Shown one piece after another: positions 17,555-24,726 of a stretch of 64,000 nucleotides of DNA (position 1 is the stretch's first letter; each line of letters starts with the position of its first letter). A program made the translations under genes and the position numbers. The stretch is from Bacteroidota bacterium (GTDB lineage: Bacteria; Bacteroidota; Bacteroidia; Chitinophagales; Chitinophagaceae): the NCBI GenBank assembly GCA_018266555.1, contig JAFEAF010000017.1, positions 1 to 64,000 on the forward strand. Direction: 5' to 3'. The notes beneath the pieces are model-generated. The model was not told where the DNA came from, searched no databases, and was given only the letters and a program-made list of their open reading frames with translations.

Positions 17555-18706
17555 CCTTCCCTGCTCCCCCGGCCTCCTGAATAAATTCCGATTCAAACTC
17601 CACTCCTCGGTATTCATACCATAAAGCTTACCGTATTTTTTATATTGGTCGGCAACCAGCTTCGCAATTGGCCCTTCACCTCTCATTCTTACTCCCCAGC
17701 GGCTGTCGTTTACTTTGCCATCATGTGAATGTTCAATATGATGCCAGACTTTATCGGCCCTGTCCGGAAAATTTTTATAGAGCCAATCATGAAATAAAAA
17801 TTTGATGGCACCATTCAACCGGATAAATGTATAAGCGGTAAAGGTAGCTCCGTTATCTTTTGCCGCTTTCATGATGCGTTGCATTTCATGTTCATTTAAT
17901 CCGGGGATCATCGGGCCCATCATAATGCCCATGCGAACACCCGCAGTACTCAATTCATTAATGACTTTTAATTTTTGTTTAGCTGTTGTTGTTCTCGGTT
18001 CCATCACTCTTCGAAGATCTTCATTAAACGAGGTGATAGAAACCATTGCAGATACAATCTTTTTCTTCGCCATATCCTGCAGTACATCCTTATCTTTTAA
18101 TATCCATGAATTTTTTGTCAATATTCCTACTGGCTGATTAAATTCATTACATACTTCTAATAAACCTCTTGTCAGGCGGTATGTTTGTTCAGCCGGTTGA
18201 TAACAATCTGTATTTCCGCTCAGCATGATAGGTGTGGCATCCCATTTAGGGTGCATCAGAAATTTTCGGAGCAATTTTGTTGCATTCGCTTTTACAATGA
18301 TCTTTCTTTCAAAATCCAGGCCGGCACTATAGCCCCAATACTCATGTACATTACGGGCATAACAATAAATACAGCCATGTTCACATCCGGCATAGGGATT
18401 CATGCTGTACATCATACCTACATCCGGGCTTTCCACTTTGTTCACAATACTTTTTACTTCCTGCTCCTGGTATTGTGTGGCTTCATTTTTTTCTTCATCC
18501 CCGATAGCATTTGGAACATCAATACCTTCAATATGTTCCTGTGCATATTCATCTTTCAGAAACCGGTTTTTTGTATTGATCTGTGCACCCCGGCCTGTGA
18601 GGTATTGTTGTCTTCCCAATGAAGATTCCCCATCAACAGGTATTGAGGAGTTTTCATGTTTTTGTGGAGTAACTCTAAAATGGTCTTGTTGCAATGGCTT
18701 TGGCAT
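17546..18706 (-). CDS. PA0069-family radical SAM protein (SplB-like)
   Basis: 386 residues. The cluster motif CEHGCIYC (Cys108, 112, 115; CX3CX2C) follows SMNPYAG, and the domain continues with GNTDCYQPAEQ and MMGPMIPGLN, typical of the Rv2578c/PA0069 group related to spore photoproduct lyase. About 100 residues precede the cluster, as in this group. The reaction is unknown. Upstream genes on the same strand are the 2H-phosphoesterase-like gene and, divergently, the mutagenesis cassette, so a link to nucleic acid repair is tempting but not shown. Confidence 0.85.
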   Translation of the reverse strand: MPKPLQQDHFRVTPQKHENSSIPVDGESSLGRQQYLTGRGAQINTKNRFLKDEYAQEHIEGIDVPNAIGDEEKNEATQYQEQEVKSIVNKVESPDVGMMYSMNPYAGCEHGCIYCYARNVHEYWGYSAGLDFERKIIVKANATKLLRKFLMHPKWDATPIMLSGNTDCYQPAEQTYRLTRGLLEVCNEFNQPVGILTKNSWILKDKDVLQDMAKKKIVSAMVSITSFNEDLRRVMEPRTTTAKQKLKVINELSTAGVRMGIMMGPMIPGLNEHEMQRIMKAAKDNGATFTAYTFIRLNGAIKFLFHDWLYKNFPDRADKVWHHIEHSHDGKVNDSRWGVRMRGEGPIAKLVADQYKKYGKLYGMNTEEWSLNRNLFRRPGEQGRLF

Positions 18707-18846
18707 ATCCGTTGGTTTTAATTTTAAAATAAAAAGGAGAACAAAGAGCTATCTCTTCAAATCATTTGCACAAAATCATACTCTTTATTCTCCTTCGTCT
18801 TCACATAACCCCATCCTCACATTTATACTTTGTATAGGATAATCAT

Positions 18847-19461
18847 TTACCCGAATAATTCTCCCTGCTTGGTTAAAACAGGAAGATTTTGGAATTCAAA
18901 TTTTTCAACTGGATGATACTTTGTTTCCCCCATAAGTCTTTTTAATAAAACCATTCCATTAGCAATGAATCGCCCTGTAAAATTTTTATGGCTATACTCC
19001 AGCCACCCTTTTTCATACTGCCAGGGCTTTAGTTTTCTTGCAATGGTCAGGTGCGGCTCCAGGATGAAATGTGGTTTATTATCATCATTCAGCTTCATCA
19101 GCCGTTGCGTGTCCCGTCTTATCTCTTTCACTAATGTTTGAATAGGAATTTTTGTAACTACGTTTATATATATGGTATGCGATGGGAAGCTTCCAAAGTC
19201 TTTCAGCTCTGTTTTGAAAGGATATTGGCTCATGGCAATAGCCTTAAGCCGGTTGATGATCCGCTCCTCCATCATTTCGTATTGCAGAAAGTTTACTAAC
19301 GTTACATACGGCCTGCCCCAGGCAGCCTGCTCACATTTATATTCCCGGGCAAATTTTTTCTTTGCCTCCATGATCTTATTCCACAACTCTTCATGCGGAC
19401 TTAATACCAGCAAATATTCATACACCCGGTAACCGGGAATCGTGCCAGCAATAGTTTTCAT
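18847..19461 (-). CDS. 2'-5' RNA ligase-like protein (2H phosphoesterase superfamily), first motif altered
   Basis: 204 residues. The second HxTx motif is intact (EPHLTIARKL, His137/Thr139), but at the first the expected His is Tyr (GRPYVTLVNF, Tyr52/Thr54). The 2H family needs both His for cyclic-phosphodiester chemistry, so this protein may bind RNA or nucleotide without cleaving, or use different chemistry. A GGAATT-type site precedes ATG 19461. It is divergent from the umuD-like gene across 77 bp. Confidence 0.75.
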   Translation of the reverse strand: MKTIAGTIPGYRVYEYLLVLSPHEELWNKIMEAKKKFAREYKCEQAAWGRPYVTLVNFLQYEMMEERIINRLKAIAMSQYPFKTELKDFGSFPSHTIYINVVTKIPIQTLVKEIRRDTQRLMKLNDDNKPHFILEPHLTIARKLKPWQYEKGWLEYSHKNFTGRFIANGMVLLKRLMGETKYHPVEKFEFQNLPVLTKQGELFG

Positions 19462-19489
19462 AATTCCTTCATTTTTCCAATGGCAAATT

Positions 19490-19519
19490 TTGTTAGTACG
19501 AATTTACTAATTAATTTAG
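19490..19519 (+). promoter_or_regulatory. Promoter with embedded palindromic operator ahead of the mutagenesis cassette
   Basis: TTG (19490-19492), 19-bp spacer, TAATTTAG (19512-19519; 7 of 8 to TAnnTTTG). The spacer is almost exactly filled by a perfect inverted repeat, TTAGTA (19493-19498), CGAATT, TACTAA (19505-19510). A repressor there would block polymerase. A LexA-like or S24-type repressor is the natural candidate, but no such gene is in the window. Confidence 0.65.
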
Positions 19520-19538
19520 TTTTTCAAAATTATTTTTT

Positions 19539-19970
19539 ATGGAGGGGGAATATTTGTACGAGGCGGGGTACCGGGGTACTAAAAAATTTTCACAGGAAAA
19601 TGTGCGAACAGCAAATGCTACGGGTTTCGGCGCTGCTGCGGATGATTATGCCGAAAGAGGTATTGACCTGAATGAGCAACTCATCAAAAACAAGCCGGCC
19701 ACTTTTTTCTTTCGTATGAAAGGCGATGCCATGCGGGATGCGGGCATCTTTGAAGGAGATGTGCTGATCGTTGACCGGTCATTAAAATTAGCCAATGGTA
19801 AAATCATTGTAGCGATATTAAATGGCGAGTTGCTGGTTCGCAGGTTTCATAAAAACTTTTCTTCCGCATTTCTGATTCCTGAAAACAATCGTTACAAAAC
19901 CATCAATCTTGCCGAATTCAGTGATTTTGCTTTATGGGGTGTTGTTACTTTTACTATTCACCAGGTATAA
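19539..19970 (+). CDS. umuD: UmuD-like S24 protein lacking the catalytic Ser and Lys
   Basis: 143 residues, full length for UmuD (139 in E. coli), aligning throughout: GFGAAADDYAERGIDLNEQL matches the region after the E. coli cleavage site, then GDAMRDAGIFEGDVLIVD and LNGELLVRRF. In UmuD/LexA the nucleophile is the Ser of GDSM and the general base is the first Lys of VKK. Here they are Ala64 and Arg101. The scissile Cys-Gly is Thr28-Gly29. The protein therefore cannot self-cleave in the known way. It is 42 bp upstream of umuC. Possible roles: a constitutive UmuD'-like polymerase partner, or a brake that holds the polymerase inactive. Confidence 0.88.
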   Translation: MEGEYLYEAGYRGTKKFSQENVRTANATGFGAAADDYAERGIDLNEQLIKNKPATFFFRMKGDAMRDAGIFEGDVLIVDRSLKLANGKIIVAILNGELLVRRFHKNFSSAFLIPENNRYKTINLAEFSDFALWGVVTFTIHQV

Positions 19971-20012
19971 AGAAAACTGTGCAGGCGGTTTGATTAAGAT
20001 AATTATCACCGG

Positions 20013-21293
20013 ATGAAAGCCATTATTGATTGCAATAGTTTTTATTGTTCCTGTGAGATATTATTCAGACCCGATCTCATGAGTAAGCCTGTAGTTGTTC
20101 TCAGTAACAACGACGGCTGTATTATTTCAAGAACCGATGAAGCCAAAAAAATCGGGGTCGGCATGGCAGCGCCATACTACCAGAACAGGGAGGTCATTGA
20201 AAAAAATAATGTGGCTGTTTTTTCTTCCAATTATAATTTATATGGTGATCTCAGTATGCGGGTGATGGATACGTTGCGCATGTCAATAGGAAAACAGAGC
20301 GTGGAAGTATATTCTGTAGATGAGGCATTTCTTGATTTAAGTATGATTCCTGAAGATCAATTGTATGATGCTGCAAAACAGATTAAAGAAATAACGGAAC
20401 AATGGACAGGAATAAAAGTTTCCATAGGCGTAGCCCCGACCAAGGTACTTTCTAAGGTGGCCAACCGGCTTTCTAAAAAAGATAAGCAGGGAACGAACGG
20501 GGTAATGATTCTTAGCACACCCGAAAATATCAGGGAGGCGCTGGAAAAAACAGAGATAAGTGATTTGTGGGGAGTGGGGCGGCAATACGCTGCCAAATTA
20601 AAAAATTTCGGAATAGAAAATAGCTGGCAGCTCAGAAATATGCCGGAAGAATGGTGCCGGAAAAATCTCGGCGGTGTCGTGGGGCTGCGGTTAATAAAAG
20701 AGTTAAAGGGCATACCCTGCATCCCCATGAAAAATCCATTGCAAATAAAAAAAATGATTGCTACGACAAGAATGTTTGGCAAACCGGTACACGAGCTTAA
20801 AGACCTAAAAGAGGCCGTTGCAACCTACACTTCAAGAGCAGCAGAAAAAATCCGTCGTCAGCACAGTGCAGCCGGGCTCATTGAAGTCTTTGTTGTAACC
20901 AACGGTTTCTTAAACCAGAAATACGAATATAATCCCCAGGCAAAACATACATATTTCATTTTGCCAAAAGCTACTGCCAATACGAATGAACTGATTGAAT
21001 ATGCCCTGCCTCTTGCCGAAAAACTTTTCAGGCCCAATACAAAATATTTAAAAGCAGGAGTAGTGCTCGGGGCATTGGTTCCTGACCATTCCATTCAGTC
21101 CAACCTATTTGCAACGCATGCTCAAAACCATTTACCGTCTTTAATGAATGCTATGGACAATATTAATTTCAGCATGCGGGATGATGTAGTGAAATATGCG
21201 GCTACGGGTATGAAAAGAAACTGGAAAATGCGCCAGGAATTGCGAAGCAAACGCTATACAACCCGGTGGAATGAATTATTCGAAATACAATAA
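20013..21293 (+). CDS. umuC: Y-family DNA polymerase, UmuC (Pol V catalytic subunit-like)
   Basis: 426 residues, family length. Catalytic residues are in place: AIIDCNSFYCSCE (Asp6, Tyr11 at the steric gate) and YSVDEAFLDLS (Asp103, Glu104). The helix-hairpin-helix part DLWGVGRQYAAKL is at about 184-196, the little-finger domain is C-terminal, and a clamp-binding motif QSNLF lies at 362-366. It performs translesion synthesis, normally with UmuD'. Here the paired UmuD-like protein lacks its protease residues, while the polymerase looks active. Confidence 0.93.
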   Translation: MKAIIDCNSFYCSCEILFRPDLMSKPVVVLSNNDGCIISRTDEAKKIGVGMAAPYYQNREVIEKNNVAVFSSNYNLYGDLSMRVMDTLRMSIGKQSVEVYSVDEAFLDLSMIPEDQLYDAAKQIKEITEQWTGIKVSIGVAPTKVLSKVANRLSKKDKQGTNGVMILSTPENIREALEKTEISDLWGVGRQYAAKLKNFGIENSWQLRNMPEEWCRKNLGGVVGLRLIKELKGIPCIPMKNPLQIKKMIATTRMFGKPVHELKDLKEAVATYTSRAAEKIRRQHSAAGLIEVFVVTNGFLNQKYEYNPQAKHTYFILPKATANTNELIEYALPLAEKLFRPNTKYLKAGVVLGALVPDHSIQSNLFATHAQNHLPSLMNAMDNINFSMRDDVVKYAATGMKRNWKMRQELRSKRYTTRWNELFEIQ

Positions 21294-21294
21294 T

Positions 21295-21792
21295 ATGTAT
21301 AACCCCTTTGTACTTTTAAGTGAGAATATACTATCTGCTATGTTGCGCCAACCTATGTATTTTGTAAGAGAATATTATACCCGGGGCACAGAAAATAATC
21401 CAAAGCTCATCCCGTTTTTATTAACCCATTATTCCCAACACGGGGTAGATAATGAAAGGGCTAAAAGGCATTTTGACCTGGTAAAAAAAGATCCATACCG
21501 CCGTTTATATGACACAACCCATGATGATGATGTGAAGAAATTATTCATTGCCTCAAAACAACCTGTGGGTTATAAAATTTACTTAAATATTCTTCCGGAT
21601 CCCTGGGCTGCGCCCAATCATCTGAGAAACCAGGTTTACAAATACATGGTGGCCACTTTTCCTGAATGGGAGAAAGACAGAAACAAAAAACTGAGCATTC
21701 ATATACAGGATTTATTTGGAAAGTTATATTTATTATTCACTTGGCAAGGTAACAGAGTGGAAGTAATTTTGGATGAAATTGAAAAGTACTGA
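21295..21792 (+). CDS. Protein of unknown function in the umuDC-SRAP operon
   Basis: 165 residues from ATG 21295, which sits 1 nt after the umuC stop; an in-frame ATG at 21271 inside umuC would add eight residues. No family recognised. It is soluble, rich in aromatic and charged residues, with PFVLLSENILSAMLRQPMYF at the start, a DTTHDDDVKKLF acidic patch, and GKLYLLFTWQGNRVEVILDE near the end that looks like beta strands. No Cys motif or membrane segment. Tight packing between umuC and the SRAP gene (2-nt gap) implies a role in the same damage-tolerance process. Confidence 0.75.
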   Translation: MYNPFVLLSENILSAMLRQPMYFVREYYTRGTENNPKLIPFLLTHYSQHGVDNERAKRHFDLVKKDPYRRLYDTTHDDDVKKLFIASKQPVGYKIYLNILPDPWAAPNHLRNQVYKYMVATFPEWEKDRNKKLSIHIQDLFGKLYLLFTWQGNRVEVILDEIEKY

Positions 21793-21794
21793 AT

Positions 21795-22565
21795 ATGTGT
21801 TACGACATTTCCTTCAAAACATCCATGAAGACTATCCGGGATTACCTCCCCGATGTTCAGACAGATCCCCAACTGCAAATTGATTTTGACAGGGCCCATG
21901 TAATGGCACAGTCATTCAGCCCGTGTCCTGTAATTATTTTTGAAGACGGTTCATATAAATTAAAATTATTTGAATGGGGTGTTATTGCAGATTATATGAA
22001 TACTCCCGATAAGGTCAGGCAATCAAGACCGTGGATGTGTAATGCACAAAGCGAAAAAATACTGGGAGACAAAAAATCATACTGGCATCGTATCCGAAAA
22101 CAAAGATGCCTGGTTCCTGTAACCGGGTTTTATGAACACCGGGAAATAAAAGGCTGGAAAAACAAAGTACCTTATTTTATTAAGCTGAAAGAAAGAGAAA
22201 TTTTTTGTATCCCGGGGCTTTATCATTATTCGCCGCTCCCGGATCCCGAAACCGGTGAAATGACCGGCACATTTACTTTACTTACCCGGCCTGCTAATTC
22301 TATAATGCGGCAAATTCATAATGGAGGAAGTAATTCATTCCGGATGCCATTATTATTGACAAAAGATTTTGAACAAAAATGGTTATCACCGGTTTTAACT
22401 GATTCTGAAATAAATGAAATTTTGAATTTTGAAATGCCTTCTGAAGAATTAGTTTATCAAACAGTCTTTACTATTCGTTCGTCTAAACCAAGACCGGATG
22501 GTAAAGAAAAGTATGATTTGTATATGTGGCCAGGCCTGCCGTCTTTTGAAAATCGAGATCTATAA
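21795..22565 (+). CDS. SOS response-associated peptidase / abasic-site crosslinking protein (YedK/HMCES, SRAP)
   Basis: 256 residues. Cys2 (MCYDISF) is the catalytic and DNA-crosslinking residue exposed after Met removal. The Asn of the active site is in MCNAQSEK, the Glu in VPVTGFYEH, and the His in MRQIHNGGSNSFRMPLLL, where several residues separate His from RMP. SRAP proteins cap abasic sites in single-stranded DNA. The operon order umuD-umuC-unknown-SRAP joins translesion synthesis with abasic-site shielding. Confidence 0.9.
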   Translation: MCYDISFKTSMKTIRDYLPDVQTDPQLQIDFDRAHVMAQSFSPCPVIIFEDGSYKLKLFEWGVIADYMNTPDKVRQSRPWMCNAQSEKILGDKKSYWHRIRKQRCLVPVTGFYEHREIKGWKNKVPYFIKLKEREIFCIPGLYHYSPLPDPETGEMTGTFTLLTRPANSIMRQIHNGGSNSFRMPLLLTKDFEQKWLSPVLTDSEINEILNFEMPSEELVYQTVFTIRSSKPRPDGKEKYDLYMWPGLPSFENRDL

Positions 22566-22591
22566 TTATAAACTGAGATTTGAGAAACTCA

Positions 22592-23758
22592 ATGGAAAAT
22601 AAGAAAACAAAACTGGGTATTGACTGCTTTCTTCAATTGAAATCCTTATATAAAAACATACGATTTGGTCTGGTTACTAACAATGCAGCAACAACTTCAG
22701 GGGGAGAATCAAGTCGCAACGCATTACTTAAAGCAGGCTTTACCATTTCAAGATTATTCTCCCCGGAACATGGCTTATCTGCCCAAGGCGAAGATGGTGC
22801 TTATCAAAAAAACATTATTGACCCGTTGACACAATTGCCTGTCACCAGTTTGTATGGGGAAAAACTGATTCCCGACGAAGAGGATTTTACTGATATAGAT
22901 ATTCTACTGTTTGATATCCCGGATGTGGGTTGCCGGTTTTATACTTATCTATGGACGATGACTTATATGATGGAAGCTTGCGTAAAATTCAAAAAGCCTC
23001 TGTATATTCTTGACCGCCCTAATCCTACCAGTGGAAATATCAGTTTATCAGAAGGCCCGATGTTAGATGAACATAATTGTTCCTCATTTATTGGCCGCTG
23101 GAATATTCCTGTTCGCCATAGTTGTACCATTGGTGAATTAGCAAACTATTTTTCATTCATTCGACTGAAAAATATTGATCTTAAAATCATAAAAATTCAG
23201 AATTGGAACAGAAAACATGTTGAAAAAAAAGTAAACTGGCATTTTATGCCACCATCTCCTGCCATTAAAGATGTGGAAACGGCTCTCCTTTACCCCGGAA
23301 TGGGATTATTGGAAGGAATAAATGTAAATGAAGGCAGAGGGACTGCTACCCCTTTCAAAATTTTTGGTGCTCCCTGGATAAATGCAAATTATTTAAAAGA
23401 AGAATTTGATTTATTGGAAATACAGGGAATCAATAGCAAGTCAATTTCTTATAAACCGGCAAACGCCTTATATGCAAATGAAACCTGTTATGGATTAAAA
23501 CTTACAATTACTGACCCTGAAAAATTCCGGCCCGTAAATATCGGATTACAATTAATCAAACTTATTCTTTCCCTTCATCCAGAACAATGCGAAGAAAGAT
23601 TATATAAGACAAGAGCTAATCCTTCCGGCAGTCAGCATCTTGATAAACTGACAGGCATTTTTAACTCTTTTAAAAAAATGAAAACTAAAGAGATCATCTC
23701 ATCACAACTAAAAACTGAAGATTGGAAAGAAAAGATTAAGCCTTACCTGTACTATTGA
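22592..23758 (+). CDS. namZ: Exo-beta-N-acetylmuramidase NamZ-like (DUF1343, GH171)
   Basis: 388 residues from ATG 22592 (a TTG start at 22580 is possible). DUF1343 marks: LVTNNAATTSGG, RLFSPEHGLSAQGEDG, SLYGEKL, LLFDIPDVGCRFYTYLWTM, YILDRPNP and ALLYPGMGLLEGINVNEGRG. Characterised members remove terminal MurNAc from peptidoglycan fragments, feeding MurNAc salvage. No signal peptide is visible, so it would act in the cytoplasm unless the start is wrong. It overlaps the convergent amidase gene by 7 bp at the ends. Kinase and uridylyltransferase genes of MurNAc salvage lie 8-10 kb to the right. Confidence 0.85.
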   Translation: MENKKTKLGIDCFLQLKSLYKNIRFGLVTNNAATTSGGESSRNALLKAGFTISRLFSPEHGLSAQGEDGAYQKNIIDPLTQLPVTSLYGEKLIPDEEDFTDIDILLFDIPDVGCRFYTYLWTMTYMMEACVKFKKPLYILDRPNPTSGNISLSEGPMLDEHNCSSFIGRWNIPVRHSCTIGELANYFSFIRLKNIDLKIIKIQNWNRKHVEKKVNWHFMPPSPAIKDVETALLYPGMGLLEGINVNEGRGTATPFKIFGAPWINANYLKEEFDLLEIQGINSKSISYKPANALYANETCYGLKLTITDPEKFRPVNIGLQLIKLILSLHPEQCEERLYKTRANPSGSQHLDKLTGIFNSFKKMKTKEIISSQLKTEDWKEKIKPYLYY

Positions 23759-24564
23759 TATTTTTTCTCAAGGTCATAAAGAATTTTTTTATCCTCATCA
23801 TTAATAATCTTTGTTGAATCATTCTGAACAAAATGTAGTTTGAAGGAATAAACAGCTGCTTCTGGCTTTTTAATATCATAGCCTATTATTCTTAACGCTT
23901 GTAAGGCATCGAAATTTTCAGGAACTTTTATCCCGGTTGTATCATACCAATAACCAAACCCGTTTTCAGAAAGTTTTTGCCAGGGGAAATACCGGTTGGG
24001 ATCTACCTTGCGCCCCGGTGCAATATCAGAATGCCCGATAAAATTAGTTGAGGGAATATCGTACGCCTCTTTAAGCCTGCCTAACAGTTCGATAAGACTT
24101 TTTATTTGCGAATCCGTGAATGGTTCGGAACCATTATTATCAATTTCGATTCCTATGCTGAGTGAATTAATATCTGTTGCATTCCCCCATTTGCTAACAC
24201 CTGCTTGCCATGCTCTTAAATAATCATTCAGCATGTGATGAATCGTTCCATCTTTACAAATAACATAATGAGCACTTACTTTGGATTTAACTGTAGTAAA
24301 TGTTTTCAATGTCTGGTCACAACTGTTCTGAGCCGTATGATGAATAATTACAAAATTAGGTTTACGCATATTGAAATTAGTAGTGCCTATCCAATACGGA
24401 GAATTGACGACTGAATCCTTGACCGGGTATTGAGCAATAATTTTAGCGTAAGATTTTGCTTGTTTCTTGTATGCTTTATTTGTAGTCAAATATGGGTTAT
24501 GTGAGCAGGCGTTTATAACAATCACACCAGCAAAAGCAAAGATTACCTTAGTATAATTTTTCAT
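23752..24564 (-). CDS. N-acetylmuramoyl-L-alanine amidase lipoprotein (Amidase_2, AmpD-like)
   Basis: 270 residues. Signal peptide with lipobox INAC (Cys20). The amidase domain has zinc ligands in FVIIHHTAQN (His75), GHSDIAPGRKVDPNRYFPW (His178, Asp188), and LSIGIEIDNNG between them. It cuts the bond between MurNAc and L-Ala in muropeptides in the periplasm. A short C-terminal domain follows, likely peptidoglycan binding. Convergent with the namZ-like gene. Confidence 0.9.
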   Translation of the reverse strand: MKNYTKVIFAFAGVIVINACSHNPYLTTNKAYKKQAKSYAKIIAQYPVKDSVVNSPYWIGTTNFNMRKPNFVIIHHTAQNSCDQTLKTFTTVKSKVSAHYVICKDGTIHHMLNDYLRAWQAGVSKWGNATDINSLSIGIEIDNNGSEPFTDSQIKSLIELLGRLKEAYDIPSTNFIGHSDIAPGRKVDPNRYFPWQKLSENGFGYWYDTTGIKVPENFDALQALRIIGYDIKKPEAAVYSFKLHFVQNDSTKIINDEDKKILYDLEKKYQ

Positions 24565-24726
24565 TTTTTACATTTAAATGAATCGAATGTAACGAAGATT
24601 TTACTTACTGTATAAAAAAAGAAATTTACCCTGCCTGTTAAAATGAGAAAAACAAAAAACCCGGTAATATCTTTTCAACTTATTCCTGTCTATTTTATAT
24701 TAACCAGGTAAAAGATAAAATATTTT

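Noticed and set aside
18185..18842. Two overlapping plus-strand frames of about 145 codons
   Set aside because: Both lie opposite the radical SAM gene and its upstream gap; cysteine and phenylalanine rich without a pattern.
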